Assembly: GCA_947476475.1 (NCBI GenBank)
Contig: CANJQT010000015.1
Coordinates: 1-46,055, forward strand
Source of the DNA: Paracoccaceae bacterium
GTDB taxonomy: Bacteria; Pseudomonadota; Alphaproteobacteria; Rhodobacterales; Rhodobacteraceae
Direction of reading: 5' to 3'
Length of the DNA stretch: 46,055 nt
Shown: positions 31,793 through 40,664 of the stretch, piece by piece
Numbering within the stretch: position 1 is the first letter of the stretch
Layout: every line of letters starts with the position of its first letter
Made by a program: the position numbers and the translations under genes
Notes under the pieces: generated by a model
What the model was told of the DNA's origin: nothing
Database searches by the model: none
The model's input: the letters and a program-made list of their open reading frames with translations, nothing else

Positions 31793-32302
31793 ATGAAACT
31801 TTCCAGAAGGTCGATGATATCTGTCACTTCAGGAACGCTGGCGTCTCTGGCGTTCGGGCGGGCCGCTTTTGCGGGAACCGTCGTGAAGGTTTCGCTTTGG
31901 GACAAGGGTGCGACGTCAATGGACGCGATGGATACGCTGATGCCGATGGGCATGGCGATGTCGGGTGCCATGATGGAAATGGCCACCATGGGGATCACCG
32001 CCGACACCCTGGAAATTCCCTCAGGCGAAGTCACGTTCAGAGTGGTCAACGAATCTCAGGAATTCTACCACGGCATGGTGATTTCGCCGGTGGCAGATCC
32101 CTTACGTGAGCTGCCCTATCTGATCGACGAGATGATGGTGGATGAAGTCGCCGCCGGGGCCATTGCGCGAGTGAAAGAGTTGAAGCCGCACGATTCCGGG
32201 TCGGTAACCGTCGACCTGCAACCTGGAAGCTACATTCTTTACTGCAACATCGCCGGGCACTATGTGATGGGCATGTGGACAATGGTCACTGTGACCGCGT
32301 GA
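31793..32302 (+). CDS. Cupredoxin-like copper protein with Met-rich segment
   Basis: Exported single-domain cupredoxin of 169 aa. The N-terminus KLSRRSMISVTSGTLASLAF has a twin-arginine-like SRRSM motif and ends at AFA (about residue 27), suggesting Tat export of a folded metalloprotein. Type 1 copper ligands are visible: H93 in EFYHGMV and C151, H156 and a Met in LYCNIAGHYVMGMW. Residues 43-66 hold ten methionines, a likely second copper or silver binding segment. The gene has GAGGAGG upstream of its ATG. It probably works in periplasmic copper handling or electron transfer; no redox partner gene is adjacent. Confidence 0.82.
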   Translation: MKLSRRSMISVTSGTLASLAFGRAAFAGTVVKVSLWDKGATSMDAMDTLMPMGMAMSGAMMEMATMGITADTLEIPSGEVTFRVVNESQEFYHGMVISPVADPLRELPYLIDEMMVDEVAAGAIARVKELKPHDSGSVTVDLQPGSYILYCNIAGHYVMGMWTMVTVTA

Positions 32303-32425
32303 CTGCGGGCTGGTGCGGAGGCTTCGTTCCGCCCGTCGCTCATTAGGCCCTGCGGCGCTGAATGACCGATGCCGCCAACCCTCCCCCCTTGACCCCCTGC
32401 CCTTGCCCGCGCGACAACCCTGCGC

Positions 32426-32845
32426 ATGTTGTGGATCACCGATCAAATCTCGATTGCCGACTGGGAGCTGAGCGAGAGCTTTTCGCGCTCTTCCGGTCCG
32501 GGCGGGCAGAATGTGAACAAGGTTTCTACCGCGGTGGATCTGCGGTTCGAGGCGGAGCGGTCGCCCTCGCTGACGCCTGCGGTGAAGGCGCGGCTGAAGC
32601 GGCTGGCGGGGCGGCGCTGGACGCTGGAGGGTGCGATCCTGATCCGGGTCGAAGACACCCGCAGTCAGGCGCAGAACCGGGAACTGGCGCGCGAACGGCT
32701 GGCGGAACTGATCCGCGCGGCTTTGGTGGCGCCAAAGCGGCGGGTGGCGACCAAGCCAACGTTTGGCAGCCAGAAGCGGCGGCTGAAGGCCAAGGCGGAG
32801 CGCGGCGAAGTGAAGGGCCTGCGCGGCAAGGTCGAGGATGAATAG
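32426..32845 (+). CDS. arfB: Alternative ribosome-rescue factor / peptidyl-tRNA hydrolase ArfB
   Basis: Rescues stalled ribosomes by hydrolysing peptidyl-tRNA without a stop codon. The 139-aa protein has the release-factor catalytic motif SSGPGGQNVNKVSTAVDLRF (GGQ at 26-28) and the basic C-terminal tail (APKRRVATKPTFGSQKRRLK) that enters the empty mRNA channel. Length is typical. No good SD precedes the ATG at 32426, so translation may be weak. It ends at a hairpin terminator. Confidence 0.93.
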   Translation: MLWITDQISIADWELSESFSRSSGPGGQNVNKVSTAVDLRFEAERSPSLTPAVKARLKRLAGRRWTLEGAILIRVEDTRSQAQNRELARERLAELIRAALVAPKRRVATKPTFGSQKRRLKAKAERGEVKGLRGKVEDE

Positions 32846-32847
32846 CG

Positions 32848-32869
32848 GGGGCTTAAAGCCCCAGCTTTT
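32848..32869 (+). terminator. arfB intrinsic terminator
   Basis: GGGGCTT and AAGCCCC form a 7-bp stem separated by one A (32848-32862), followed by AGCTTTTC. It begins three bases after the arfB stop codon. Confidence 0.65.
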
Positions 32870-32871
32870 CC

Positions 32872-32914
32872 GCGCATTTTATCCGAAAACCGCGTCACAC
32901 TTTTCGGAATGCGC
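32872..32914. terminator. Nested inverted repeat between convergent arfB and acyltransferase
   Basis: GCGCAT (32872-32877) pairs with ATGCGC (32909-32914) and TCCGAAAA (32882-32889) with TTTTCGGA (32901-32908). Together these give 14 bp with a 4-base bulge and an 11-base loop. It ends just before the acyltransferase stop codon on the minus strand and is a plausible terminator for that gene. Confidence 0.5.
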
Positions 32915-32915
32915 T

Positions 32916-33458
32916 TTAGCTGCGCATGCGGATGACGCGGGCCGGGCTGCCTGCGGCAATCGCCCCGGCGGGCACATCGCGGGTGACGACCGAACCTGCG
33001 CCGATCACCGCGCCGTCGCCGATGGTGATGCCGGCGGTGAGGATGGCGCGCGTGCCGATCCAGCAATCGGCGCCGATGGTGATATCGCGTTCAATCATCG
33101 GCTGATCGGTGATGCGGCGGTCTGCGGCAAGGCCGTAATCGGCGGCGGTGACAAAGCAATCGGGGCCGAAGGTGGTACGGGCCCCGACCCGGATCCAGCT
33201 GCTGCTGCGCCCGGCCCAAAGCGCGCAGCGGGCGCCGACCTGCACCTGATCGCCAAGTGCGATGCGTTCGGCATTGGCGAAGGATACGTTGGGGGCGATG
33301 CGCACATCACGGCCAAGAGTCAGCAGGCGGCGCGGTTTGACGTGGCTGTAGCCGTAGTAATGCAAAAGCCGCAGCGGATGCAGCAGCACGCCCGGATCGA
33401 AAACCGAACTGATCGCCCTGAGGAGGCGCGAAAGAAGCGAGCGTTGCTGAACCGCCAT
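32916..33458 (-). CDS. Left-handed beta-helix (hexapeptide) acyltransferase
   Basis: An O- or N-acetyltransferase of 180 aa (up to 198 aa if the start at 33512 is used). The C-terminal two-thirds consists of hexapeptide turns: [55 protein letters not shown] and [20 protein letters not shown] with the terminal SPARVIRMR found in sugar and serine acetyltransferases. It stands at the edge of the polysaccharide locus, so acetylation of a sugar residue is the likely role. ATG at 33458 preferred for AAGGA 8 bases upstream. Confidence 0.75.
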   Translation of the reverse strand: MAVQQRSLLSRLLRAISSVFDPGVLLHPLRLLHYYGYSHVKPRRLLTLGRDVRIAPNVSFANAERIALGDQVQVGARCALWAGRSSSWIRVGARTTFGPDCFVTAADYGLAADRRITDQPMIERDITIGADCWIGTRAILTAGITIGDGAVIGAGSVVTRDVPAGAIAAGSPARVIRMRS

Positions 33459-33595
33459 GATGCCATCCTTGCTGTGCGGGAAAGAAAAAGCAGTTTGCCG
33501 CGCCATTGGCAACCATGGGGATGCGATCGGGCCTTAACGCTTCGCAAGCGGCAACAAAGTCGGCTAGAGTGGCTGAAGTCGTTTCCTGAGCCTGA

Positions 33596-34636
33596 ATGCA
33601 AGATATGTCATTGGAAAAACCTGACCGGTCCATCGGTGCCGCTGTTGTAACCTTCAATGCGGCCGATGTGATCTGCGGCTGTCTGGACAGCCTGATGGAA
33701 TTGCACGGATGCCGGGCGCGGGTGCTGGTTGTCGACAATGCGTCGAACGACGAGACAGTTGCGGTGGTGCGCAATTGGGGGGCCGGGCGGCTGGACGCCG
33801 ATGGCGCGCCATTGCTGGGCGAGGAAGAACCGGGCGGACCCCGCTCAGGCGCGCAGGTCGTGTTGCTGCATTCGGGGATCAACCGGGGCTTTGCCGGCGG
33901 GGTCAATCTGGGGCTGGCGCGGCTGGCGGAGGAAGCCGAGATCAAGCATTTCTGGGTGCTTAATCCGGATGCCTTTGCCGATGCGGGCGCCGGGCTGGCG
34001 ATTCTGGCCGCCGCGAAGAAGCAGCCGGGCTATGGGCTGATGGGCGGGCGGGTCTGTTATGCCGGACCGGCGCCGCAGCGCGTTCAGATCGACGGGGGGC
34101 TGGTGAATTTCTGGACGGGTGTGACCAGCAATTGCAACATAGGCCGCGATCAGGCCACTGCGGCCCTGCCACGGGCCGAGGAACTTGACTTCATCACCGG
34201 GGCGAACATGGTCGCCTCGCGCAGGTTCTACGAAAGCGTCGGGCCGATGCGTGAAGATTATTTCCTTTATTATGAAGAGGTTGACTGGGCATTGCGGCGC
34301 GGCGCGCTGCCGTTGGTGGTGGCAGATGGCTTCATCGTCTATCACCACGCCGGAACGTCGATCGGGTCGCCGACCATCGAAAGGATGGCCTCGCCTTTCG
34401 CCTTCTGGTTCAAATACCGCAGCCGGATGATGTTCATGCGGCGTTTCCGGCCTTTGGCGCTGCCGATTGCGATGGGCTATGCGACCGCCAAGGCAGCACA
34501 GCTTGCGCTTCAGGGTGCGGCGCCTCAGGCGCGGGCATTGCTGAGTGCGGTTTACGGCCTTCCGGCACCCAAGGCGGTGCGAACGCGGCTGTCGCCCGAC
34601 GCGCAGAGAATCGTTTTTGGCAAAGATGCATCCTGA
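33596..34636 (+). CDS. Family 2 glycosyltransferase
   Basis: GT-A-fold transferase of 346 aa. Features: IGAAVVTFNAADVICGCLDS at the N-terminus, nucleotide-binding LVVDNASNDETVAVV, GINRGFAGGVNLGL, HFWVLNPDAFADAGAGLAIL containing the metal-site D-x-D equivalent, and DFITGANMVASRRFYESVGP with YYEEVDWALRRG. The pattern is that of rhamnosyltransferase-like GT2 enzymes adding a sugar to a lipid-linked polysaccharide intermediate. The acceptor is unknown. A second ATG lies at 33605. Its stop overlaps the next start by 11 bases, implying translational coupling. Confidence 0.88.
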   Translation: MQDMSLEKPDRSIGAAVVTFNAADVICGCLDSLMELHGCRARVLVVDNASNDETVAVVRNWGAGRLDADGAPLLGEEEPGGPRSGAQVVLLHSGINRGFAGGVNLGLARLAEEAEIKHFWVLNPDAFADAGAGLAILAAAKKQPGYGLMGGRVCYAGPAPQRVQIDGGLVNFWTGVTSNCNIGRDQATAALPRAEELDFITGANMVASRRFYESVGPMREDYFLYYEEVDWALRRGALPLVVADGFIVYHHAGTSIGSPTIERMASPFAFWFKYRSRMMFMRRFRPLALPIAMGYATAKAAQLALQGAAPQARALLSAVYGLPAPKAVRTRLSPDAQRIVFGKDAS

Positions 34637-35507
34637 GCGCAGGGGATGGCTGGCGGTTTGGCTGAGCGTGCTTCTGGCCGGGCCGGTTGCCGCACTTGAG
34701 CCGCTCAGCCTGATCGCGTGGTCCGTGCCCGGGGCGGATTTCGGTGGCTTTTCCGGGCTGAACCTGACCGATGGCGGCCAGAGGTTCTGGGCAGTCAGTG
34801 ACCGGGGGCGGCTGGTTCAGGCGCGGATCGCGCGCGATGCGGGCGGGCGGATACAGGCCGTGACGCTGGAGGCGATGCTGCCGCTGCTTGACAATCAGGG
34901 GCAGGTTGCGACCGGCTTTCATGGCGATGCGGAAGCCTTGCGACTGGCCCCGGACGGCAGCCTGCTGATTGCCTTTGAAAGTTATGCGCGGGTGGCGCGG
35001 TTTCATTTGCCGGATCTGGTGCCAGTGCCGTTGAACCACTGGGACAGGTTTCAAGACCAGTGGGGCAATGAGGGGATGGAGAGCCTGGCGCTGTCGGCCA
35101 AGGGCGATGTCATCACGGTTCTGGAACGCCCCGGCATGGAAGGCAGCTATCACACCCTGATCTATGGGGGTGGGGTTGAATGGAACTGGGGGCCGGAGCT
35201 GGCGACCGATGGGGCCTATGCGGCAGTGGATGCCGATTATGGCCCTGACGGGCAGCTTTATCTGCTGGAGAGGTCCTACATCTGGGGGCTTGGCTTTCGC
35301 ACGCGGCTGAGTGCTTATCAGCCTGTTGAAGCTGGCTTTTCCGCACCTGAGGTGCTGCTGGAAAGCGACCGGGGGCAGTTTGGCAATTTCGAGGGGCTGG
35401 ACGTGTGGCGTGACGCGCAAGGCGAGATGCGGGCCACGATGATTTCGGACGATAATTTCGGGGCATTCCGCAGCACCGAGCTTGCGGAATTCCTGCTGGG
35501 GCGTTGA
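34626..35507 (+). CDS. Phytase-like esterase domain protein, copy 2
   Basis: Exported protein of 293 aa, with signal peptide ERRGWLAVWLSVLLAGPVAA. It has the same blocks as the protein at 29719: FGGFSGLNLTDGGQRFWAVS, GDAEALRLAPDGSLLIAFES, GNEGMESLALSAKGDVITVL, YLLERSYIWGLGFRTRLSAY, FGNFEGLDVWRDAQGEMRAT and MISDDNFG. Both belong to the esterase-like activity of phytase family, whose substrate is unknown. Its start lies inside the GT2 gene, so it belongs to the polysaccharide operon and may act on periplasmic or lipid-linked glycans; that role is inferred. Confidence 0.82.
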   Translation: MHPERRGWLAVWLSVLLAGPVAALEPLSLIAWSVPGADFGGFSGLNLTDGGQRFWAVSDRGRLVQARIARDAGGRIQAVTLEAMLPLLDNQGQVATGFHGDAEALRLAPDGSLLIAFESYARVARFHLPDLVPVPLNHWDRFQDQWGNEGMESLALSAKGDVITVLERPGMEGSYHTLIYGGGVEWNWGPELATDGAYAAVDADYGPDGQLYLLERSYIWGLGFRTRLSAYQPVEAGFSAPEVLLESDRGQFGNFEGLDVWRDAQGEMRATMISDDNFGAFRSTELAEFLLGR

Positions 35508-35570
35508 AGTGCGGCAGACAGGTGGACCTTTGTTCGGCCGGATGAAAGACATGGGAAGTGAGTGTCGGGC

Positions 35571-36782
35571 ATGAGAGTTTCGCAGGCGCGGCGCGTGCTG
35601 ATCGTGGTGGAAAACCTGCCGGTGCCGCTGGACCGGCGGGTCTGGCTGGAGGCGACGAGCCTGACGGCCGCGGGCTATGAGGTCAGCGTAATCTGCCCGA
35701 CCGGACGCGGTTGGGACAAGCAGTACGAAGTGATCGAGGGCATCCACATCTATCGCTATCCCGAACCGGTCGAGGCCCATTCGGGGGCGGTTGCCTATGC
35801 GCGCGAATATCTGCATTCGCTGATCCACTGGTTCCGGCTGGCGCGCAAGGTGCGGCGCGAACGCGGGTTCGACGTGATCCACGGCTGCAACCCGCCCGAT
35901 CTGGTGTTTCTGCTGGCGCTTTGGCACCGGCCGCGCGGGGTGCGCTATCTGTTCGACCATCACGACGTCTGCCCGGAATTGTTCGAGGCGAAGTTCGGCC
36001 GCAAGGGCCTGCTGTACAGGATCATGCTGATCTGGGAGCGGCTGACCTTTGCCTGCGCCTCGGTCTCGATCGCCACCAATGAAAGTTTTCGCGCGATTGC
36101 CCTGCGGCGAGGGCGGATGCGGCCCGAGGATGTGTTCGTGGTCAGGTCGGCGCCCAAGGTCGAGAAGTTCGAGATCCGCCCCGCCGATGCCAGCCTTCGC
36201 AGGGGGGCGGCGACGGTGCTGGGTTATGTTGGCGTCATCGGGCAGCAGGAGGGCATGGATCTGCTGGTGGCCGCCGCAGATCATCTGATCCGAGGGCTGG
36301 GGCGGCAGGATGTGCATTTCCTGATCGTCGGCTTCGGGCCAGAAGTGCCGATGGTGGAGGCGGAGGTGGCGCGCCGGGGCCTTGGCCGCTGGTTCACCTT
36401 TACCGGGGCGCTTTATGGCGAGGATCTTTTGCGGGCGCTGAACAGCTGTGACATTGGCGTCAGCCCCGATCCGAAGAATGCGATGAACGACATTTCCACC
36501 ATGAACAAGGTGATGGAGTACATGACCCTGGAAAAGCCGGTGGTGCAGTTCGACCTGACCGAGGGGCGGGCCTCGGCGGGCAAGGCTTCGCTTTATGCGC
36601 GGGCAAATGACCCGGAGGATTTTGCCGCCCGGATCGCCTGGCTGATGGATCATCCCGAAGCGGCACGGGCTATGGGCAAGGCCGGACGGGCACGGGTGCT
36701 GGATCGCCTGAGCTGGGCGCATTCGGTGCCGCATCTTCTGGCGGCCTATGACCGGATTTTCGCCAAGGCGGGGCGCGGGTAA
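35571..36782 (+). CDS. Family 4 glycosyltransferase
   Basis: GT-B-fold retaining transferase of 403 aa. N-terminal Rossmann domain: LIVVENLPVPLDRRVWLEAT, GYEVSVICPTGRGWDKQYEV and HGCNPPDLVFLLALWHRP. C-terminal domain: VLGYVGVIGQQEGMDLLVAA, LIVGFGPEVPMVEAEVARRG, FTGALYGEDLLRALNSCDIG and the nucleotide-sugar site NDISTMNKVMEYMTLEKPVV. This is the WcaI/WbpH-like group acting in exopolysaccharide synthesis. A GTG at 35562 is an alternative start. Third gene of a plus-strand run after GT2 and the phytase-like esterase. Confidence 0.88.
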   Translation: MRVSQARRVLIVVENLPVPLDRRVWLEATSLTAAGYEVSVICPTGRGWDKQYEVIEGIHIYRYPEPVEAHSGAVAYAREYLHSLIHWFRLARKVRRERGFDVIHGCNPPDLVFLLALWHRPRGVRYLFDHHDVCPELFEAKFGRKGLLYRIMLIWERLTFACASVSIATNESFRAIALRRGRMRPEDVFVVRSAPKVEKFEIRPADASLRRGAATVLGYVGVIGQQEGMDLLVAAADHLIRGLGRQDVHFLIVGFGPEVPMVEAEVARRGLGRWFTFTGALYGEDLLRALNSCDIGVSPDPKNAMNDISTMNKVMEYMTLEKPVVQFDLTEGRASAGKASLYARANDPEDFAARIAWLMDHPEAARAMGKAGRARVLDRLSWAHSVPHLLAAYDRIFAKAGRG

Positions 36783-36790
36783 CGTGTTTC

Positions 36791-36861
36791 GCCCCCTGTC
36801 GGGGGCGACCGGGCGGGGGCTTTGCCCCCGGACCCCCAGGATATTTTTCGACAGAAAATGT
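36791..36861. repeat. Dispersed intergenic hairpin repeat, copy E (GACAGAAAATG type)
   Basis: Two successive hairpins: GCCCCC/GGGGGC (36791-36796 with 36801-36806) and CGGGGGC/GCCCCCG (36814-36820 with 36824-36830). They are followed by GACCCCCAGGATATTTTTCG and ACAGAAAATGTGGGG. It fills the gap between the convergent GT4 and rhomboid genes and is the clearest terminator-like copy. Confidence 0.7.
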
Positions 36862-36873
36862 GGGGGGACGGCG

Positions 36874-37521
36874 TCAGTTCCGGGCGGGGTAGAGGCGGGC
36901 GATGAGCCAGCCGCCGAGGAAGCCGCCGAGGTGGGTTTGCCAGGCAAGCTGGCCGTTCATCGCCCACCAGAGGATCAGGTTCAGGATCGCCAGTTGGCCG
37001 ATATTGCGCAGGATGGGGCCGATGGGCAGGCCGGCGCGGCTGCGATCGGCGAAATCCCAAGCGAGGATAAGGCCGACCAGACCGAAAAGGGCCCCGGATG
37101 CGCCAATCATCGGCGCCGCAGAGCCGGGCCAGACGGCAAAGCCCGCAGCACCGGCGAGAAGCAGTGCGGCATAGATCGCGAGAAAGCGCACGGTGCCACA
37201 AAGGCGGGCAATCGGATCACCAAAGGAGACGAGCGTGAGCATGTTGACGGCGAAGTGCAGAAGGTTGGCGTGCAAGAAGCCGTAGCTGACGAACATCGCC
37301 AAGGCCTGACCGGGATAGTTCGGCTGCCAGCCATGCAGAAGACCCGCCCAGAAGCCGAAGTTTTCTATGGCGTGCAGGCGGGCGCGGGGATCGGACCAGA
37401 GGCCAAGGTCGGCGCCGGTGAACCAGGCTTCGGGGATCAGGCAGGCGAGGAAGATCAGCCAGACGGCGACGGGAACGCGGCCGTAGACGGGTCGGCGCGC
37501 AGGCGCTGGGCGGGAGATCAT
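36874..37521 (-). CDS. Rhomboid-family intramembrane serine protease
   Basis: Membrane protease of 215 aa with six predicted helices that cleaves within or next to transmembrane segments. The catalytic dyad is visible: Ser142 in MIGASGALFGLVG and His197 in WQTHLGGFLGGWLIA; the oxyanion/loop residues lie in SYGFLHANLLHFAVNMLTLV. The first ATG codon overlaps the exosortase stop by one base (TGATG), so the two are translationally coupled. Substrate unknown. Rhomboid relatives (rhombosortases) process GlyGly-CTERM proteins, which makes the pairing with an exosortase suggestive. Confidence 0.88.
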   Translation of the reverse strand: MISRPAPARRPVYGRVPVAVWLIFLACLIPEAWFTGADLGLWSDPRARLHAIENFGFWAGLLHGWQPNYPGQALAMFVSYGFLHANLLHFAVNMLTLVSFGDPIARLCGTVRFLAIYAALLLAGAAGFAVWPGSAAPMIGASGALFGLVGLILAWDFADRSRAGLPIGPILRNIGQLAILNLILWWAMNGQLAWQTHLGGFLGGWLIARLYPARN

Positions 37522-39128
37522 CAGAAGGGGACGTATTTCGGCAGGGGTTGGAGGCTTTCCGCAATGAAGCGCAAAAGGCGCGCGTCGGCGCCCGCCTCTG
37601 TCTCGTTCGGACCGATGGGGGTGACATAGCGCACAAGTGCGCCGTCGGTGCGACCCTTGAGCAGGCTGTCGGCCAGCACCTTCAGCTTGGCGCGCACATC
37701 GTTGGTTTCACGCTGGCCGCGGCCTTCGAACCAGTAATAGACGATCTGCCGTGTCAGGCCTTTCTGGATGATCGCGCGGTTCGCCTTGAAGCTGCCGTAG
37801 CCGGAGGCGGTCATGTCGAGGGGGACTTCCTGAAGGTTGAACACCTCCCACCCGCCGGAAGGCAGGCAGACCTGCGGCGAATGGATCCCCTGTCCTTCGG
37901 TCTGCTTGGTATAATATGCGACGAAGAGTGCCACCACGTCCGCCTCATTCGGCGATCGGTAGAAGGCGTTCAGATAGTCATCGGCGGCCAGAACCTTTTC
38001 GATGTCGGGATCCAGCCGTTCGGTTGTGGCGCGCCAGGCGCCGATGCTGGTCGGAAAGAGGTCAAGTCCGATGCGGTCGGGCGTGACGGTCGGGTGATGC
38101 GGGGCCAAGAGCCAGAGCGCGGAAATGCCCGCCGTCACACCAACACCAAGGCCGAGGAAGCGGCTGGGCCGGATCGCAGGAAGGCGCGCGAGGATGCCGC
38201 CAAACCCTTCGAAATCAAGGTCGATCGCATCGGCAAGCGGCATCGGCGTGGGCGATAGGCGTTGCAGGCCGATTGCCATGAGAAACAGGATGCCGACGCA
38301 GATCAGGAAGACCACCCAGCCTTCGAAGAAATGCAGGAAACCTTCGGCCTGTTCGATGCCGTATCGGTCGACCAGAATGCCGATGACACCGATACGGACC
38401 GAGTTCATCAAAACGGTGAGGGGGGCCGCTGAAAGCAGCAGGACCAGCTTGTGCCAGAGCGGGCCGCGATAGAGGATTGAGAAGAGGTAGGAAAAGCTGA
38501 GGATCGGGAAGAGGTAGCGCAGACCTGAACAGGCCTCGGCGACCTGGAGTTTGTAAACGCCAAGGTCGATCACATTGCCTTCAAGATAGACAGCGACGCC
38601 GGCCTGGCTGACGATCCAGACGCCAATCACCGAGGATATGGTCTGGAGGGCAATGGTGAGCTTCCAGAACAGCACCTGCGGCAGCGGCAGCATGAAGATC
38701 AGGTGAAAGACCGGAAGCTGGTGGCGGCGGCCCCTGTCCCAGCCGAAGATCGCCAGAACCATGCCACTGATCCAGAAGATCAGCGCATAAGTGACAATGT
38801 CGGGCACCCGCATCAGATTGCCTAGAACGGCAAGGAACAGGGCTGCGGCCATGACCAGAAGACCCGCCCAGCCATCGCGGACCTGCGCTTTTGGCGGCGG
38901 CGTTTTGCGCAGTTCGCGCAGGAAGAGGTAAAGCGAGACAAGCGGGATCAGCGGGCCGTGGCTGTATTCCGCCGTGGACCATGCGCTGGCGAGCGCCTGA
39001 AAGCCCAGCCAGAAGACCGGCACAGCGGCAAGCAGCAGCATTGCAAACAGCAAAAGACCGAGCGGTCGCAGTGCGACTGCATCGGTCAGGCCAGTTGGAG
39101 AAGTGTCGCTGTTGGCTGTCTGGGTCAT
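37521..39128 (-). CDS. xrtD: Exosortase D (VPLPA-CTERM type) fused to EpsI domain
   Basis: Multi-pass inner-membrane protein-sorting protease/transpeptidase fused to an EpsI exopolysaccharide domain, 535 aa. The exosortase half has about eight helices and the catalytic Cys, Arg and His in [13 protein letters not shown] (C200), [10 protein letters not shown] (R245) and [13 protein letters not shown] (H266). The EpsI half (about 320 to the end) carries [14 protein letters not shown] and [14 protein letters not shown]. The fusion is typical of the rhodobacterial exosortase that recognises VPLPA-CTERM tails. An in-frame TTG at 39155 would add nine residues. It is followed by the overlapping rhomboid gene. 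No VPLPA-tagged protein was found in this window. Confidence 0.9.
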   Translation of the reverse strand: MTQTANSDTSPTGLTDAVALRPLGLLLFAMLLLAAVPVFWLGFQALASAWSTAEYSHGPLIPLVSLYLFLRELRKTPPPKAQVRDGWAGLLVMAAALFLAVLGNLMRVPDIVTYALIFWISGMVLAIFGWDRGRRHQLPVFHLIFMLPLPQVLFWKLTIALQTISSVIGVWIVSQAGVAVYLEGNVIDLGVYKLQVAEACSGLRYLFPILSFSYLFSILYRGPLWHKLVLLLSAAPLTVLMNSVRIGVIGILVDRYGIEQAEGFLHFFEGWVVFLICVGILFLMAIGLQRLSPTPMPLADAIDLDFEGFGGILARLPAIRPSRFLGLGVGVTAGISALWLLAPHHPTVTPDRIGLDLFPTSIGAWRATTERLDPDIEKVLAADDYLNAFYRSPNEADVVALFVAYYTKQTEGQGIHSPQVCLPSGGWEVFNLQEVPLDMTASGYGSFKANRAIIQKGLTRQIVYYWFEGRGQRETNDVRAKLKVLADSLLKGRTDGALVRYVTPIGPNETEAGADARLLRFIAESLQPLPKYVPF

Positions 39129-39261
39129 TTGGGTCGGCCACCGGGGGTCTGACAATGACCCGTTCTTAAAGTCTTTTTCAGGCCCGCGCGATCATTGATA
39201 CTGGGGCCGTCCGATCCGAACCACAAACTGGATCGCACGGCCTGATTGTATCAGCCGGGGC

Positions 39262-40650
39262 TTAGGGCCGGTAGCTGAAATTCCGCCCAAGCGACAGGAA
39301 GAGCGCGGTAGATCGCGCGTTGCCCACGCCGGTTTCGAAGCGATGCCGCAACGTGACCCCACCGCTCATCGTCCAGTCGGAGGTCAGATCGCGGTCATAG
39401 CTGGCGGTGAGGTTCGAGGTCTTGATGGTCTGCGCGCCCGTGGCGCCGGTATCCTTGGTTTCGCCCCAGTTGAAGTTGATACCCAGCCGCGAGATGGCAT
39501 TGATGTCGTGCCTGTAACCGGCCGACACGCGGGTATCGACGACTTCCTGATCAAGGCTGTTGGTCGAAGCCGTGCGGTTCAGTGACAGGCTGAGGGTGCC
39601 GTCGGGAAGCTGTTTGGCATAGGCCACCGAACCGATGACGGCGGAGCCGCCGGTATCGGCAGAGGTATAGCCGATCACCGCGCGCAGGTTGCCGGTCGGC
39701 AGTTGAAGATCGCGCCCGAATGACAGGGTGATGCGTTCGCCGTTCTGGTTGCGGCTTGAGCCGAGCGTGCCGAAGAGGGTGCCGTTATCCAGTGTCTTGG
39801 TCAGCGAGAGGCTGCCCACCAGACCGGATGTGGTGGTTGTACCCAGAAGGGTGTCCGTTTCGACCTGCGTGTGACCAAGCGATGCGTCCAGGGTCAGGAC
39901 CGGGTTCACTTCTTGCGTCAGGCCAAGCGAATAGTCGGTTGTGGTGCGGTCGGTCTGGCGCAGATCGTCTGCGCTGTAGTTGGTCAGCGCGGTCGACGCG
40001 TTGAGGGTGGTCACCGGGCTGATGCGCATCAGGACGGTGGCTTTGCCCTTGTCGGTGCGGTTGTCGAACAATTGCGTGGAGGTCACATTGCTGTAATCCC
40101 GATCCGCATGAGACAGGTCGAACACGAAACCCAGAGGCGCGTTCAGACCAAGTTCATACTTCAGCCCGGCGTTGGTTTCCTTTAGCGTACCGCCATCGGC
40201 GACCAGTGTGCCAAGCTGTTGTTCTTCCTGTTCCACCTGGAACGGGTCGAGGAATTCGCGGTCGACGTTGCGGTAGCGGCCTGTCAGGGTCAGACGGCTG
40301 TTGAGGCTGTCCGCGACGAAGCGCAGGCGCAGCGTCGGGTCTTCGAAACCGCTGACCGAACGACCGGGGATATCGGCAAAGCGCAGAACACCGGTGCCAA
40401 GCAGCGAGAAATCGTAGGCCGATCCCTGACTTGTCAGGCCGAAAGACAGCGCAGTATCCGATATTGTGGTGGTTCCGGGGGACCCCGGCTTCAGCTTGAA
40501 ATTGTCATCGACACGGACGGTCGATTTGACGCCGATATCCACCTGAAGCCCGCCTGACGTGCCTGCGCCTCCCTGTTGAGGGGAGGCGAAGGTTGGCCAG
40601 AGGGTTGCTGCCGTCGCCAGTAAGGCGATCTTTATTGTTTTTCTGCCCAC
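39262..40650 (-). CDS. Outer-membrane beta-barrel protein of the polysaccharide/exosortase locus
   Basis: A 462-aa protein with a signal peptide (RKTIKIALLATAATLWPTFA, cleaved after FAS) and alternating-residue beta strands throughout. Examples are DFSLLGTGVLRFADIPGR, LNSRLTLTGRYRNVDREFLD, TLSLSLNRTASTNSLDQEVV and WTMSGGVTLRHRFETGVGNA. It ends with an aromatic-containing strand (FLSLGRNFSYRP), consistent with barrel assembly. It resembles the outer-membrane proteins found beside exosortase genes, which are thought to assist polysaccharide secretion; this exact one is not named. Follows the export gene after 14 bp, so one transcript. Confidence 0.75.
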   Translation of the reverse strand: MGRKTIKIALLATAATLWPTFASPQQGGAGTSGGLQVDIGVKSTVRVDDNFKLKPGSPGTTTISDTALSFGLTSQGSAYDFSLLGTGVLRFADIPGRSVSGFEDPTLRLRFVADSLNSRLTLTGRYRNVDREFLDPFQVEQEEQQLGTLVADGGTLKETNAGLKYELGLNAPLGFVFDLSHADRDYSNVTSTQLFDNRTDKGKATVLMRISPVTTLNASTALTNYSADDLRQTDRTTTDYSLGLTQEVNPVLTLDASLGHTQVETDTLLGTTTTSGLVGSLSLTKTLDNGTLFGTLGSSRNQNGERITLSFGRDLQLPTGNLRAVIGYTSADTGGSAVIGSVAYAKQLPDGTLSLSLNRTASTNSLDQEVVDTRVSAGYRHDINAISRLGINFNWGETKDTGATGAQTIKTSNLTASYDRDLTSDWTMSGGVTLRHRFETGVGNARSTALFLSLGRNFSYRP

Positions 40651-40664
40651 CCGTGTTCCCGCCT

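Noticed and set aside
34434-36947. 837-codon minus-strand frame opposite the GT2, esterase and GT4 genes
   Set aside because: Crosses three confirmed genes and a repeat; composition is that of an antisense shadow.
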